Shown in pieces: positions 28,881 to 37,377 of a DNA stretch of 64,000 nucleotides; positions within the stretch are counted from its first letter, which is position 1, and every line of letters begins with the position of its first letter. A program made the translations under genes and the position numbers. The DNA comes from Natrinema hispanicum (GTDB taxonomy: Archaea > Halobacteriota > Halobacteria > Halobacteriales > Natrialbaceae): positions 1 through 64,000 of the forward strand of contig NZ_FOIC01000011.1 of the NCBI RefSeq assembly GCF_900111485.1, written 5' to 3'. A model generated the notes under the pieces. It searched no databases. It had not been told where the DNA came from and was given only the letters and a program-made list of their open reading frames with translations.

Positions 28881-29651
28881 CTATCGAGTTCGAGGTTGCC
28901 GTGACTGCGTCCCGAGCGTCTCGTCCCACTCGATCCAGTCTTGTTCCCAGCCGCGACGTGATTCGGCGCGTCGCTGCGCTCGTTCGCGGTCCTCGCGGGT
29001 CATCCGGTTTCGTTCGACTGCCCCCGACTGCTCACCCTCGACGAGCAGCGGCTCGAGAGTGATGGGATCGAGTTGCTCGAGCTCACCAGCGGCCGAGATG
29101 ACTGCAAGTCGCTGTCGCTGCGTGCCACGCGGGAAGACCAGCCGTCCGCCCTCGGCGAGTTGCTCGCGGAGCGCACGTGGTGGGTCGACGACGGCCGCCT
29201 CGAGGAGAATTCGGTCGAACGGCGCATACTCGGGGAGACCGTTCGCGCCGTCGCGGCAGTCGACGAGAACGCCATCGTAGCCGGCCGCCGCAAGGTTTCG
29301 GCGCGCTTCGGCAACCAGCGGGCGGGAGATGTCGACGGCGTGGACGTTGGTCTCGCCGACGATTTCGGCTGCGACGGCGGCCGTGTAGCCGACGCCGACG
29401 CCGACGATCAGCACCGTCTCGTCGCCCTCGAGTGCCAGTGCTTGCAGCAAGCGAGCGGCCGTGCTGGGCGCGAGAACACGGGTCCCAAGCGCTTCGTGCT
29501 CGCGGTCCGCGTAGGCCGTCCGTTCATCGTCGAGAAACGCGTGGCGAGAAACGTCACGCATCGCGACAGAGACGGTTTCATCCGTGAGAACGTTCTTTGG
29601 CGCGGCCTCGAGGCCGTCGACCATGTCCTCTCGCAGTACCGCGAGCTCCAT
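28881..29651 (-). CDS. pcm: Protein-L-isoaspartate O-methyltransferase family
   Basis: A 256-residue SAM-dependent methyltransferase of the PCMT repair family, which methylates isoaspartyl residues in damaged proteins. The N-terminal MRDVSRHAFLDDERTAYAD is typical; the SAM-binding loop is VLIVGVGVGYTAAVAAEI near residue 80, followed by VHAVDISRPLVAEARRN. The Arg-rich tail of about 40 residues is unusual. Haloarchaea usually carry two such genes and this looks like one of that pair; the number of copies elsewhere is not visible. Confidence 0.88.
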   Translation of the reverse strand: MELAVLREDMVDGLEAAPKNVLTDETVSVAMRDVSRHAFLDDERTAYADREHEALGTRVLAPSTAARLLQALALEGDETVLIVGVGVGYTAAVAAEIVGETNVHAVDISRPLVAEARRNLAAAGYDGVLVDCRDGANGLPEYAPFDRILLEAAVVDPPRALREQLAEGGRLVFPRGTQRQRLAVISAAGELEQLDPITLEPLLVEGEQSGAVERNRMTREDRERAQRRAESRRGWEQDWIEWDETLGTQSRQPRTR

Positions 29652-29922
29652 ACACTAGCTATCGGATCGGCGGTAATCAATGGCGCGCTTGTGCAGTCTC
29701 GGGGATCGCTTACAGTTCAACGAACCGAACATACTGTGATCGATTCGCTCACATGAGCCACCCACTCATCGCATCGACGGGCGGGATAACGGGCTTGGTA
29801 CCCCGCTCGTGGCGGCTCTCGTCACTGTCGAAGACGAAACGGGATCAAAAAGCTGCTCGAGAACCGTCTTGTACCAACGGTAAATATCGCGTTCAGGGGC
29901 TCGTGGGCCCGTCGATCTGTTC

Positions 29923-30576
29923 TTACCAGGCCGACCAGGCGCTGCTCTGCTCGTCGTAGGCGTAGACGCGCTTGATGTCCTTCGCGAAGGCGGTATCGCC
30001 CGACTCCTCGAAGCGGTCCCGTCGGTAGCCCGACGCGTCGTCGCGGACGACGAAAGCGTCGATCTCGAACTCGTCGTCGCCGAAGCTCTCGACGTCGCCG
30101 ACCTCGAACGCGTAGTCGCCGGGGACGTGGACCGTGATACTGCGACTGTCGTCTCGCGAGCCGTCCTGTGGGTGGACGGTGACGTTGACCGCCACGTTGT
30201 CGACCTCGCGGGTCCAGACGGTCTCGATCTCGTCGACGGGTGCCTCCTCGACACGTTTCTGGCCGTCGAGTTCGACGCTCGTCACGCGAACCGTCGAGAG
30301 CACTTCCTCGGTCTCGAGAATGAACTCGTCGCCGACTTCGACGGTCTCGTCTTCGGGGGCGGTGACGTTCGCGGTGAACGACTCGCCGCCCTGAGAGACG
30401 ACCACGTCGAGGGTGACCTCGCGTTCGGTGTCGGGTTGGATCTTGTGGACGTGACCACACTCGCTGCAACGAACGGTCAAGGTGCCGCCGCCCGTCGTAA
30501 GTACCTCGTGGACCGTCTCGAGGTCCGGCGAGCAGGAAGGACAGGGGGTCGGAACCCGATCCGGTGTATCGCTCAT
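29923..30576 (-). CDS. HVO_0476-type zinc finger protein
   Basis: A 217-residue acidic protein with an N-terminal zinc ribbon, CPSC near residue 12 and CSECGH near residue 37, then a beta-rich body with two similar lobes and a C-terminal DAFVVRDDASGYRRD. I recognise it as a conserved haloarchaeal family named after HVO_0476; its biochemical role is unknown. It stands alone, with the 271-nt gap to pcm holding only that gene's promoter region. Confidence 0.8.
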   Translation of the reverse strand: MSDTPDRVPTPCPSCSPDLETVHEVLTTGGGTLTVRCSECGHVHKIQPDTEREVTLDVVVSQGGESFTANVTAPEDETVEVGDEFILETEEVLSTVRVTSVELDGQKRVEEAPVDEIETVWTREVDNVAVNVTVHPQDGSRDDSRSITVHVPGDYAFEVGDVESFGDDEFEIDAFVVRDDASGYRRDRFEESGDTAFAKDIKRVYAYDEQSSAWSAW

Positions 30577-30646
30577 AACCCAGTCTAGATGCTACGCACT
30601 GAAAAGGCGATTGAACCCGTCGTCGCCGCTGTGTCACTAGTTGTCC

Positions 30647-30732
30647 TGAGACGGACTCCTGTCAGTCAGTGTCGGTGGGACCGCGATCCACACTGCGGTT
30701 GCATCGGGAACTCGGTACAGCAAACCGTCTCA
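30647..30732 (+). repeat. TGAGACGG-family element, best copy
   Basis: An 86-bp element with perfect 8-bp terminal inverted repeats TGAGACGG and CCGTCTCA. Inside are CTCCTGTCAGTCAGTGTCGG, the core GGTGGGACCGCGA and a tail GCATCGGGAACTCGGTACAG. The last three bases are the stop codon (read on the minus strand) of the peptidase gene ending at 30730. Related copies: 17268, 46854, 47280 and, on the minus strand, 31729; weaker at 2290 and 40731. Confidence 0.75.
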
Positions 30733-31686
30733 GGCGTCGTCCGCAACCGGCAGATCGACAGGCTCGCCGTCGACGAGGACCGTCGGCTCGCGGATGATGC
30801 CGTCGAGGTGGATCGGCGCGTCCGTCTCACCGCCGATGCCCGCATCGTCGCCAATCGCGATATGAACCGTACCGCCAGCTTTCTCGTCTAGCAGGACCGA
30901 GCCGACGAGTTCTGTGACAGCGACGTTAGTTCCGATACCCAGTTCCGCGAGGTTGTAGGCGGCGTCGCCGACCTCGTCTGCCGCGTTCGCGACCGTCTCG
31001 CGGATCTCGTCGTCCGAGATGTGGGTGACGAGGCCGTCCTCGACCTCGAAGGTGAGCCGGTTGCCCTCCTCGAGCAACCCGTGGGGACGCATCGTCCCGT
31101 CGACGACGAACGTGCCATCCGCGGTCGTGGGACTGATGAACACCTCGCCGGCCGGCAGGTTCGACATCTCACCGGGCTCGTGGACGATTCCGGTGTCGGC
31201 CAGCCATTCGCGGTCACCGACGCCGAAGGTGATGTCAGTGCCGGCGTCGGTCGTAACACGGATCTCGTCGGCCCCGGCGACTTGCTTGCGGACCGCCTCG
31301 CAGTGAGCGGCGATCGAATCGTAATCGGCGTCGAGCCCGGTCGTGAAAACGTCCTCGGTGATGCCGGGCAGCGTCGCGACCCGCGCCCCGGCCTCGTTGG
31401 CGTCCGTTCGAGCGCGGGTGTGGCTCAGGCTCTTGGTCGTCGGCGCGAGCACGACGTCGGCACCGGCCATCGCTTCCGCCACCGGTTTGGGGGGCTCACT
31501 GCCGTGTGTTTCACCGGGCGGATACCGGACGATCACGGTGTCGTCGGTGATCTCACTCGCGACCTCGTAGAGCGCTTCCCCGATCGGAACCCGTTCGTCG
31601 TCAGTGATGATCGCACACGACTCTCCCGCTTCGAGTCCCAGACACTGGCGGACGGCCGTCTCCGCCGCGGCGCGAAGTGCTGTCAT
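30730..31686 (-). CDS. M29-like aminopeptidase
   Basis: A 318-residue protein resembling the AmpS/PepS (M29) aminopeptidases and related leucyl aminopeptidase-like proteins. Visible segments: EAGESCAIITDDE near residue 20, TTDAGTDITFGVGDREW near 155, LPAGEVFISPTTADGTFVVDG near 185 and GTVHIAIGDDAGIGGETDAPIH near 275, which supplies the conserved C-terminal His/Asp. The classic family is about 400 residues, so this is a shorter variant. Its stop codon is formed by the end of one repeat element, and an inverted copy lies 43 nt upstream of its start. Confidence 0.8.
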   Translation of the reverse strand: MTALRAAAETAVRQCLGLEAGESCAIITDDERVPIGEALYEVASEITDDTVIVRYPPGETHGSEPPKPVAEAMAGADVVLAPTTKSLSHTRARTDANEAGARVATLPGITEDVFTTGLDADYDSIAAHCEAVRKQVAGADEIRVTTDAGTDITFGVGDREWLADTGIVHEPGEMSNLPAGEVFISPTTADGTFVVDGTMRPHGLLEEGNRLTFEVEDGLVTHISDDEIRETVANAADEVGDAAYNLAELGIGTNVAVTELVGSVLLDEKAGGTVHIAIGDDAGIGGETDAPIHLDGIIREPTVLVDGEPVDLPVADDA

Positions 31687-31728
31687 AGAGGAGTGTGTGG
31701 CGAGCGGGCCGATATGTCTTGTCCTCAT

Positions 31729-31808
31729 ACGGGCTGCTGTCCCGCTGTCTTGGAGGGACGGCAGCGCGGTCGTGGCCAGCCGGTACTGACTGACGATCGC
31801 CCGTCTCA
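31729..31808 (-). repeat. TGAGACGG-family element, inverted copy
   Basis: Read on the minus strand it begins TGAGACGG, continues with GTCAGTCAGTACCGGC and ends with GGGACAGCAG, the same block order as the copies at 46854 and 30647. Together with 30647-30732 it flanks the M29-like gene in inverted orientation. Confidence 0.6.
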
Positions 31809-31911
31809 ATCGCGCTCGCGGCGTCTCGAGCAGTGTGAACGGCTCCCGAGATCGGCCTCGAGAGGGATTGAGAACTTCGATTCGAGTAAGAATCGACCGC
31901 GAGTCCTCGAA

Positions 31912-31919
31912 ACGATTAT
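31912..31919 (+). promoter_or_regulatory. TATA-like box of gap
   Basis: CGATTATC lies 28-35 nt before the gap ATG, consistent with a leaderless transcript. Confidence 0.4.
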
Positions 31920-31946
31920 CCCGCTCGGTGGTCCACTCCCGGATAC

Positions 31947-32960
31947 ATGCTACAGGTCGCCATCAACGGCTACGGTACGATCGGCAAACGCGTCGCGGAC
32001 GCCGTCCGCCAGCAACCCGACATGGAGGTACTCGGCGTCGCGAAGACGCGTCCGAACTTCGAGGCCGAAACAGCGATCGACAAGGGATTCTCGCTCTATG
32101 CAGCCGTCGAGGAGCGCGAACACCTGTTTGACGAGGCTGGCCTCGAGATCGCAGGGCCAGTCGAGGACCTCGTCGACGAGGCCGACGTCGTCGTCGACGC
32201 GACGCCGTCGGGAATCGGGGCCCAGAACAAGGAACTGTACGAAGAATACGACACCCCAGCACTCTATCAGGGTGGCGAGGACGCTGACCTCGTCGACGTG
32301 AGTTTCAACGCACGCTCGAACTTCGCCGAGGCCGCCGACGCCGATCACGTCCGCGTCGTCTCCTGTAACACGACCGGGCTCTCGCGGGTCATCGCGCCGC
32401 TGCGGGAGGCCTACGGCGTCGAGAAGGTCCGCGCAACGCTGGTCCGGCGTGGCGGCGACCCCGGCCAGACCGACCGCGGCCCGATCAACGACATCCTGCC
32501 GAACCCGGTCACGATCCCCTCCCACCACGGCCCCGACGTCGAGACCATCTTCGACGACCTCGATATCGACACGCTCGGGATGAAGGTACCCGCGACGCAG
32601 ATGCACATGCACAGCTTAAACATCTCGCTCGAGGAGGAGGTCGACGCCGACGACGTCCGCGAGCTGTTCGCCGACGAATCGCGGCTGTTCCTGATCCCCG
32701 AACGGATGAACATCGACGGCAGCGGCAAACTCAAGGAATACGCACTCGACGCCGGTCGGCCCCGCGGCGACCTCTGGGAGAACTGCATCTGGGAAGAGTC
32801 GATCTCGACCGTCGGGAACGACCTGTATCTCTTCCAGGGCATCCACCAGGAAAGCGACGTCGTCCCCGAGAACGTCGACGCGATCCGTGCCGTTACCGGC
32901 AGCGCCGACGCCGAAGAGAGCATCGAGAAGACCAACGAGACGCTCGGCGTCGGACTATAG
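31947..32960 (+). CDS. gap: Type II glyceraldehyde-3-phosphate dehydrogenase
   Basis: A 337-residue archaeal (type II) phosphorylating GAPDH acting in glycolysis or gluconeogenesis. The N-terminal Rossmann motif [15 protein letters not shown], the catalytic cysteine in [11 protein letters not shown] near residue 140 and the family-typical [12 protein letters not shown] near residue 217 are intact. In haloarchaea the type II enzyme is associated with gluconeogenesis while a bacterial-type paralogue works in glycolysis; whether that paralogue exists here is not visible. Confidence 0.96.
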   Translation: MLQVAINGYGTIGKRVADAVRQQPDMEVLGVAKTRPNFEAETAIDKGFSLYAAVEEREHLFDEAGLEIAGPVEDLVDEADVVVDATPSGIGAQNKELYEEYDTPALYQGGEDADLVDVSFNARSNFAEAADADHVRVVSCNTTGLSRVIAPLREAYGVEKVRATLVRRGGDPGQTDRGPINDILPNPVTIPSHHGPDVETIFDDLDIDTLGMKVPATQMHMHSLNISLEEEVDADDVRELFADESRLFLIPERMNIDGSGKLKEYALDAGRPRGDLWENCIWEESISTVGNDLYLFQGIHQESDVVPENVDAIRAVTGSADAEESIEKTNETLGVGL

Positions 32961-33040
32961 ACGCCGTTTGCTCTCGAATCAACGGACAGAGTTATAGTAA
33001 CGACAGAAAGTTTTTGCCATCCGATACCCTAGGCAACCCC

Positions 33041-33442
33041 ATGCGCCGAGACGACCGCGACGAACCCTTCGACGACCTGTTTCGCGAGATCGAACGAATG
33101 ATGAACGAAATGATGAACAGCACGAACGCCAACATGGATTTCGACTCCACGCGAGACCCTGACAGCGGCTTCGGCATGGACACCCACGTCGACATCCACG
33201 AGACCGACGAAGAAATCCGCGTCGTCGCCGACCTGCCAGGCGTCGAAAAAGACAACATCGACCTCGAGTGTGACGGCAAGACCCTGACCATCTCCGCCGA
33301 AAGCGAACACCGCCAGTACGACGAACGCGTCTCCCTGCCGACCCGCGTCAACGAACACACCGCTGCCGCGACCTACAACAACGGCGTCCTCGAGGTCGTC
33401 TTCGATCGCGCGGAGAGCTCCTCGGATATCAGCCTCGAGTAA
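33041..33442 (+). CDS. Hsp20/alpha-crystallin small heat shock protein
   Basis: A 133-residue small chaperone that holds unfolding proteins. The N-terminal arm (FDDLFREIERMMNEMMN) is followed by the alpha-crystallin domain: HVDIHETDEEIRVVADLPGV, IDLECDGKTLTISAES and a C-terminal ATYNNGVLEVVFDR beta strand, matching the conserved A-x-x-x-NGVL signature. The start at 33041 (MRRDDRDEPFDD) is chosen over 33014. A TATA-like GTTATAGT lies at about 32990-32997. The IXI tail motif is not obvious. Confidence 0.94.
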   Translation: MRRDDRDEPFDDLFREIERMMNEMMNSTNANMDFDSTRDPDSGFGMDTHVDIHETDEEIRVVADLPGVEKDNIDLECDGKTLTISAESEHRQYDERVSLPTRVNEHTAAATYNNGVLEVVFDRAESSSDISLE

Positions 33443-33483
33443 CCGGGCCGTCGCGGTCGCCACCTTCGATTTGAGTTTCGGTT

Positions 33484-34356
33484 TCAGTCGCGAGCAGTGG
33501 CGTTGCGAATCGCGGCCGCGAGCCGGTCGTAAAACCCCGCGCCGTACTTCGTTTCCTCGTCGATCGTCGGCCGGGCGTTCGTCTCGTTGACAACCAGCCG
33601 ATCGTCCGTCTCGAGCAGATCGACGCCCAGAAACGGAATCTCGAGTTCGGCAGCAACTGATTCGGCGAGCTCGCGCCAGGACTCGGGGAGCTCGACACCG
33701 GTCGCGGTCGCCCCGCGGTGAACGTTGTGTTTCCACTGCCCCTCACTTACTGCCTCGTCGGGCAGCCGGCGCTCGACTGCGCCGACGTACTCACCCTCGA
33801 GGACCATCACGCGATAGTCAGTCGCGTCGGGCAGATATTCCTGAACCAGAAACGACCGATCGCCGGTCGCCCGATAATCGTGGACCAGCGAGAGGTAATC
33901 ACAGATCCCCAGAAAGGAATCGAGGTCGTGGGCCTTCGCGACGCCGACACCTCGCGTCGTCGAGTTCGGCTTGACCACGACCGGTGGCTCGAAGCGCTCG
34001 AAGACCTCGATCAGTTCGGTCTCCGGGACGTCGTTCGAGACGTAAACGGAGTCAGGAACGGGGAGACCGACTCGCTCGAGTCGGGCCAGCACCTCGGCTT
34101 TGTTCCGCGAGGTCATCACCGTCTCGTGATCGTTGAGCCACGGGATCTCGAGCAACGCGTCGGCGACCCCGCCTTCCATGAGGCGACCGGGATAGACGAA
34201 GCCGACGTCGTAGTCGTCGGGGTCCCACGGCGGGTCGCCGATCGCAACCGTACGCTCGCGCACGGGCACGTGGTGAACATGTATCCCCCGGTCGGCCAGC
34301 GGCTCACGCATCCGCCCGAACGTCTCCTGGTCGTTGGCGACCGCGAGATCGATCAT
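33484..34356 (-). CDS. RimK-like ATP-grasp ligase
   Basis: A 290-residue ATP-grasp protein in the RimK/LysX group, which joins an amino acid to a carboxyl group using ATP. Features are a pre-grasp N-terminal domain, TSRNKAEVLARLERVGLPVPDS near residue 85, FEPPVVVKPNSTTRGVGVAKA near 125 for ATP binding, and metal-binding FLGVDLLETDDRLVVNETNARP near 240. The substrate is unknown; haloarchaeal RimK-like proteins have been linked to poly-glutamylation or cofactor tailing only by family. Confidence 0.87.
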   Translation of the reverse strand: MIDLAVANDQETFGRMREPLADRGIHVHHVPVRERTVAIGDPPWDPDDYDVGFVYPGRLMEGGVADALLEIPWLNDHETVMTSRNKAEVLARLERVGLPVPDSVYVSNDVPETELIEVFERFEPPVVVKPNSTTRGVGVAKAHDLDSFLGICDYLSLVHDYRATGDRSFLVQEYLPDATDYRVMVLEGEYVGAVERRLPDEAVSEGQWKHNVHRGATATGVELPESWRELAESVAAELEIPFLGVDLLETDDRLVVNETNARPTIDEETKYGAGFYDRLAAAIRNATARD

Positions 34357-34631
34357 AGACAGTAGTCAGGAACAAACGGGTAAAAAGGTGCCCGAGACCG
34401 GGATTCCGAACATGAGATGCGGTGGCCGGGAGTGCGGCTCGAGCACCGCGAGAGACGCACGACGCGGGGGAGGGCAGGCGGTTCACCGATACTGACCGCG
34501 AGCGAACGAAAGCGCGGCGCTACGCGCCGCGGAAAGACGAACGGCCGACGGCCGTGAGTCAGTGAGCGAGCGGGCCGACGACTGATGTGACCGAGTGACC
34601 ATCGGGAGCGAGGGAACGGAAGGAGGAGTGC
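34357..34631. other. Intergenic region before the L10e-side repeat
   Basis: No gene seen. The left part holds the RimK-like gene's promoter region. The middle (34485-34630) is rich in short GAGCGAACGAA and GTGAGCGAGCG-type words that commonly precede the GGTCCAGA element, and includes small hairpins such as GGCGC-TAC-GCGCC near 34512 and CGGCC-GA-CGGCCG near 34542. Confidence 0.45.
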
Positions 34632-34717
34632 TTTTGGTCCAGCTTTTACCGAGTGACAGCGCGTCGTGCAGCAGCAACGCTGCTGTCGACGCGAAACGAA
34701 CGCAGTGTAAAAGGTGG
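34632..34717 (+). repeat. Dispersed GGTCCAGA element, copy 3
   Basis: TTTTGGTCCAGCTTTT at the left and AAAAGGTGG at the right. Between them a hairpin forms from GCGTCG, CAGCAG and their complements CTGCTG and CGACGC (34661-34692). The right end is 2 nt from the L10e stop codon. Confidence 0.6.
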
Positions 34718-34719
34718 TT

Positions 34720-35250
34720 TTACGCGATCAGCTTCTCTTCGCCCTTCTCGACGACGACACGGCACGGCGGCGAGATCTTGTTGTAGGCACGCCGGAGCGC
34801 GTCCTTGGCGAAGTCGGCGTCGTCGACGTCACACCAGATCGTGAAGATGCGCTCGCCAGCGTCGATGCGGGCTGCGGTGCCGACGATCTTCCCGAATGCC
34901 TGGCGCATCCCGTCGGAAACACGGTCTGCACCCGCACCCGTCGCCTGCTTGTTCTCCCGGATGACGTGGTGGGGGAACTTGCGAAGGATCATCGTGTAGT
35001 TGCCCTCGCCGGCGTTTTTGAGCATATGACGGTTCGCGGAGAGGCGCGACGCCTCGAGGCTCCCGTGGCGGAGCTGGACCTCTTCTTCGGTGACGAGGCT
35101 GATCTGGACAGGGTAGTCGTCGGCGTCCGCCGAGGTGTCGCCCATCTTGTGCTGTGCGATCTTCGAGCCCGGGATGCCAGTGATGTATTCGCGGCGCGTA
35201 TAGGCCGGCTTACTGATCTCCCGGTACATGGAGGCAGGCTTGTCTGACAT
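34720..35250 (-). CDS. rpl10e: 50S ribosomal protein L10e (uL16 family)
   Basis: A 176-residue archaeal/eukaryotic-type L10e, equivalent to bacterial L16, near the peptidyl transferase centre and tRNA elbow. Hallmarks are [39 protein letters not shown] and [20 protein letters not shown]. The start at 35250 ([20 protein letters not shown]) matches the family. A TATA-like TTTATC lies about 40 nt upstream (35289-35294). Confidence 0.97.
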   Translation of the reverse strand: MSDKPASMYREISKPAYTRREYITGIPGSKIAQHKMGDTSADADDYPVQISLVTEEEVQLRHGSLEASRLSANRHMLKNAGEGNYTMILRKFPHHVIRENKQATGAGADRVSDGMRQAFGKIVGTAARIDAGERIFTIWCDVDDADFAKDALRRAYNKISPPCRVVVEKGEEKLIA

Positions 35251-35592
35251 GGTTGTGGTTACTTGTGAAAACGGACGCCCACCGCGCGGATAAAGGCTTC
35301 GAAGCGCCGCGTCGGCCGTTCCGGGAGACTGTCCGCGCGTCATACGCCCGGACAGAACGATGTGAAGATCGGTCGCTCTACCGTGGCCGTCACCGGTGGA
35401 GCCGGCCGCGAATTCACGACCGGCTTCGTCTTGACTGTTGTCCGGCAGTATCAGGCCCTACTCCCTGCTGACTGCCGGCGATCCCCCAAACCATGTCGCT
35501 GGGGAGGTCAGCAGCCAGCGGAAGAACGAGGCGATGGAGTCGCGGCCACCGGGCGCATGCCAGCCCTGCGATCGGTGTAAACCGGTTCCGGC
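35251..35592. other. Intergenic region between L10e and a winged-helix gene
   Basis: About 340 bases without a convincing gene; a 72-codon plus-strand frame at 35362 has no family resemblance. It holds the L10e promoter at the left end. An inverted repeat GTCCG-GCGTATGACGC-like pair around 35331-35352 (GACTGTCCG and CGGACAG) may fold, but I assign no function. Confidence 0.4.
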
Positions 35593-35841
35593 TCAGTTGT
35601 TCCGGCGAGCCAAGTCGGTCGCGACGTAGGTGGCGTCGGTCTGTTCGACGAGTCCCTGACTCGCAAGCGACTTGAGGACGCTCAGAATCGCCAGTTTCGG
35701 CAGCCCCAGCGACTGGTGGAGATCGGCCGCGGTCGCACCGTCGGTCGTCTCGAGATAGAAGTAGACGAGTTTCGCCTGCGCGGAGTCGAGTTCGGACGGG
35801 AGGCCAGCCGGGTGAGCGGTGTCGTGGGTCAGTTCCATCAT
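35593..35841 (-). CDS. Small winged-helix (TrmB-like) DNA-binding protein
   Basis: An 82-residue single-domain winged helix: LDSAQAKLVYFYLETTDGATAADLHQSLGLPKLAILSVLKSLASQGLVE with the recognition helix near residues 43-58. Such short TrmB/MarR-like proteins are common haloarchaeal regulators; the target is unknown. A GTG at 35859 opens the frame, but a TATA-like TATAAGTC near 35868 places the transcription start close to 35843, so the ATG at 35841 of a leaderless message is preferred. Confidence 0.8.
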   Translation of the reverse strand: MMELTHDTAHPAGLPSELDSAQAKLVYFYLETTDGATAADLHQSLGLPKLAILSVLKSLASQGLVEQTDATYVATDLARRNN

Positions 35842-36088
35842 CGTACCAACATAATCCACGAACTCCTGTATAAGTCTATGGGGCAGAGAGTATATAGTGG
35901 TTAGTAGATACTAGGAGGATTATATCTATCAAAGGTTCGTGGTCACTAGTGTCGTGGGTTGTTGTGTCACAGTAGGTGATTCAATTCGACTCGAGTGAAT
36001 CCTGATCGTGCGAGCACCGCGCTGCAGACAGCGGCTGTGTTGTCGGTTCGACGGCGTGTTTAAGGGTTCGCCGCCGCAAGGGGACTGT

Positions 36089-37264
36089 ATGAGAAGCTTC
36101 CGGATCGGGTCCTTATTCGGCATTCCGATCAAGCTAGATCTGACGTTCCTGCTGGTGCTCCCGCTGTTTGCGTACCTCATCGGGTCACAGATCGAGGAGG
36201 TTGCGGGATTGCTCAACGACGGGCTCACCGCAGGAATCAATATCGGAGCGATTAGCGCCGGTTTGATGCCATGGGTCCTCGGGCTGACTGCGGCGGTCGG
36301 CCTATTCATCGGCGTCATCCTCCACGAGCTCGGACACTCGTTGACCGCCAAGCGGTTCGGCTTTCCGATCGACTCGATCACGCTCTGGTTATTCGGCGGC
36401 ATCGCCGCCTTCTCGGAGATGCCCGAGAACTGGCGTCAGGAACTGACAATCGCCATCGCTGGCCCGATCGTCAGCGTCCTGCTCGGCGTCGGCTCCTATG
36501 CACTCTTCTCCGTGATCCCTGCAAGTCTCAGCGGTGCACGATTCGTCTTCGGGTATCTGGCTATCCTCAACATCGCACTCGCGATCTTCAACATGTTGCC
36601 CGCGTTCCCGATGGATGGCGGCCGAGTGCTGCGAGCACTGCTTGCCCGTAACCAACCATACGCACGGGCAACCCAGCAAGCCGCCAGCGTCGGCAAACTG
36701 TTTGCCATCGTGATGGGTCTGTTCGGCCTCTTCTCGCTCAACATCATCCTCATCGGCGTCGCCTTCTTCGTGTTCATCGCCGCCTCGAGTGAGGCCCAAC
36801 AGGTGACGATGAAAGCCGCCTTTCAGGATATTACCGTCAGCGACATCATGACACCGGTGAGTGACCTCCACACAGTCGATCCCGAGACGACTGTCGCGGA
36901 GTTACTCCAGCGGATGTTCACCGAGCGCCATACGGGGTACCCGGTCGTCGAGAACGAAGCGCTCGAGGGCGAACGGCTCGTCGGCCTCGTGACGCTGGGT
37001 GACGCCCGCGAGGTTGTGCCAGTCGAGCGCGATGCATACACTGTCAAGGACGTGATGACGACGGATTTAGAGACGATCACGCCCGATTCGGACGCGATGA
37101 CGGCCATCGAGCGGATGCAAAAACACGATATCGGCCGCCTGCTCGTCGTCGAAGACGACGATCTCGTTGGACTGATCTCGCGAACCGACGTGATGACCGC
37201 GCTCGATATTGCCCAGCAAAGCGGTGCGTCCGCCCTCTCTGGTCGGCCGCGAACGGCGAACTGA
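36089..37264 (+). CDS. M50 site-2 protease with CBS domain pair
   Basis: A 391-residue intramembrane metalloprotease. Six or so membrane helices fill residues 10-235, with the zinc motif HELGHSLTAKRFG near residue 81 and the third ligand in NMLPAFPMDGGRVLRALLA near residue 175. Two CBS domains follow (VSDIMTPVSDLHTVDPETT near 252 and VKDVMTTDLETITPDSD near 322), which sense adenine nucleotides. This layout is widespread in archaea; the substrate is unknown. The start at 36089 (MRSFRIGSLFGIPIKLD) is canonical. Confidence 0.94.
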   Translation: MRSFRIGSLFGIPIKLDLTFLLVLPLFAYLIGSQIEEVAGLLNDGLTAGINIGAISAGLMPWVLGLTAAVGLFIGVILHELGHSLTAKRFGFPIDSITLWLFGGIAAFSEMPENWRQELTIAIAGPIVSVLLGVGSYALFSVIPASLSGARFVFGYLAILNIALAIFNMLPAFPMDGGRVLRALLARNQPYARATQQAASVGKLFAIVMGLFGLFSLNIILIGVAFFVFIAASSEAQQVTMKAAFQDITVSDIMTPVSDLHTVDPETTVAELLQRMFTERHTGYPVVENEALEGERLVGLVTLGDAREVVPVERDAYTVKDVMTTDLETITPDSDAMTAIERMQKHDIGRLLVVEDDDLVGLISRTDVMTALDIAQQSGASALSGRPRTAN

Positions 37265-37377
37265 GACCGTCGGGCGAACCGATTCGCCACCGATCGTGAG
37301 AGGCGGGAACACACCTGTTGCAGTGGGGAACGCTGCGAACAAACGGTTTAACCGTAACCGGGGCTGACCCTGTATCG

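Noticed and set aside
31021-32301. A 426-codon plus-strand frame spanning the M29-like gene and the start of gap
   Set aside because: It overlaps two well-supported genes and changes character midway; not a protein.
35362-35580. A 72-codon plus-strand frame in the L10e gap
   Set aside because: Short, with no acidic bias and no family likeness.
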